A DNA stretch of 64,000 nucleotides, taken from Geodermatophilus aquaeductus (GTDB taxonomy: Bacteria; Actinomycetota; Actinomycetes; Mycobacteriales; Geodermatophilaceae). The position numbers were made by a program, and so were the translations under genes. This document shows, in pieces, positions 63,567 through 64,000 of this stretch; position 1 is the stretch's first letter; each line of letters opens with the position of its first letter. The DNA is taken from NCBI RefSeq assembly GCF_900182545.1, contig NZ_FXTJ01000001.1, positions 959,082 through 1,023,081 of the forward strand, read 5' to 3'. Under the pieces are notes generated by a model, which worked only from the letters and a program-made list of their open reading frames with translations, was not told the DNA's origin and searched no databases.

Positions 63567-63970
63567 ACACGGGGAATGCGCCGACCGTCCGGGCCGTTGC
63601 ACCACCCGTCCGGAACGGCTCGCGAGGGCCTGGACGGACACGTGGGGGACCCCCCTGCACGACCCCTCTGAGGGCGTGTATGGTTCTCCCTGCACCGAGC
63701 GAGAACGGACCGGGTCGCAAGACCTGGGAAACCGCCGGACGAACCCCCGAGGTTCGACTGCTGCGGAGCTGGTGTACAGTGAGGACACCGCCTCGAACAA
63801 AGGCCGAAAAGGCTGGAGTACGAGCGCGTCCGCTCCTTGAGAACTCAACAGCGTGCCGAAAGTCAGTGCCAAGTAATAACCCCGTCCATGCCCTGTGGGG
63901 TGTGGTGGGTTCCTTTGGTTGATTGATCGAGATCTGTCAGGTCTCGGTTCTCAGCCGGTATCAGATCATC
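63567..63970 (+). promoter_or_regulatory. rRNA operon promoters and leader
   Basis: No coding gene lies here. TATGGT (63679-63684) and TACAGT (63775-63780, with TTCGAC 16 bp upstream at 63753) are candidate -10 elements of tandem rRNA promoters. CTTGAGAACTCAACAGCGTG (63836-63855) is the conserved actinobacterial leader segment containing the BoxA-like antitermination site. The A/T-richer stretch 63870-63970 leads to the 16S start. Confidence 0.75.
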
Positions 63971-64000
63971 TACGGAGAGTTTGATCCTGGCTCAGGACGA
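63971..64000 (+). rRNA. rrs: 16S ribosomal RNA, first 30 bases
   Basis: TACGGAGAGTTTGATCCTGG followed by CTCAGGACGA is the conserved 5' end of actinobacterial 16S rRNA, including the universal 27F primer region. The gene runs off the right edge. Confidence 0.97.

Overview
The window is a very GC-rich actinobacterial chromosome segment: GTG starts are common, genes overlap as GTGA/ATGA, and many promoters have a TANNNT -10 directly before the start codon. The family mix (type II spore-pigment polyketide cluster, DUF222-HNH gene, DUF1707 protein, c-di-AMP riboswitch ahead of a cell-wall lytic enzyme, actinobacterial 16S leader) suggests a Geodermatophilaceae-like organism (Blastococcus, Geodermatophilus, Modestobacter). 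That placement is inference.

Layout. 1-24.4 kb is ordinary mixed housekeeping and accessory content: a partial HyuA-type hydantoinase, a lipoprotein, a beta-lactamase-fold hydrolase, three c-di-GMP enzymes (two PAS-GGDEF, one GAF-EAL), a MarR/ABC exporter pair, short-chain dehydrogenases, a two-component system divergent from an ABC-2 exporter, a LexA-boxed DUF222-HNH gene, and acyl-CoA and old-yellow-enzyme genes. 24.5-25.6 kb holds a secreted lytic transglycosylase behind a c-di-AMP (ydaO-type) riboswitch. 25.9-37.3 kb is one minus-strand type II polyketide operon of the spore-pigment kind. It carries its own acetyl-CoA carboxylase, a biotin carboxylase fused in frame to the ACP, a MAT-like protein without its nucleophilic serine, and an ABM-ABM-FAD-monooxygenase fusion. 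It is flanked by two NarL-type regulators that both lack the phospho-acceptor aspartate. 39.5-43.1 kb holds an ABC-2 exporter and a secreted beta-helix protein.

43.1-52.2 kb and 57.1-59.2 kb look like one nucleobase-catabolism system: a molybdenum hydroxylase (L, S, M subunits plus CoxG), an NCS2 uracil/xanthine permease, FdrA, YlbE (DUF1116), a barbiturase-family ring-opening hydrolase and a carbamate kinase. Similar 12-bp motifs lie at the divergent permease/fdrA promoters, ahead of the carbamate kinase/barbiturase pair, and ahead of hyuA at the left edge. The simplest reading is oxidative uracil degradation through barbiturate. FdrA/YlbE would cleave ureidomalonate phosphorolytically, and carbamate kinase would recover ATP. 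This is a hypothesis from gene content.

Between these lie a cysteine-free S4 ribosomal protein and a DUF2470 gene sharing a 17/19 iron box, a CoA-transferase pair, and a KptA-type RNA phosphotransferase. The right end has a RecQ-like helicase, an AlkB homologue behind a near-perfect LexA box, and the promoter, leader and first 30 bases of a 16S rRNA gene.

Two families of short dispersed palindromes run through the window: CGTTCCCGCGGGAACG (four copies, two inside genes where it reads as Val-Pro-Ala-Gly-Thr) and a 22-bp GGCAG..ATGGCCAT..CTGCC element (three copies).
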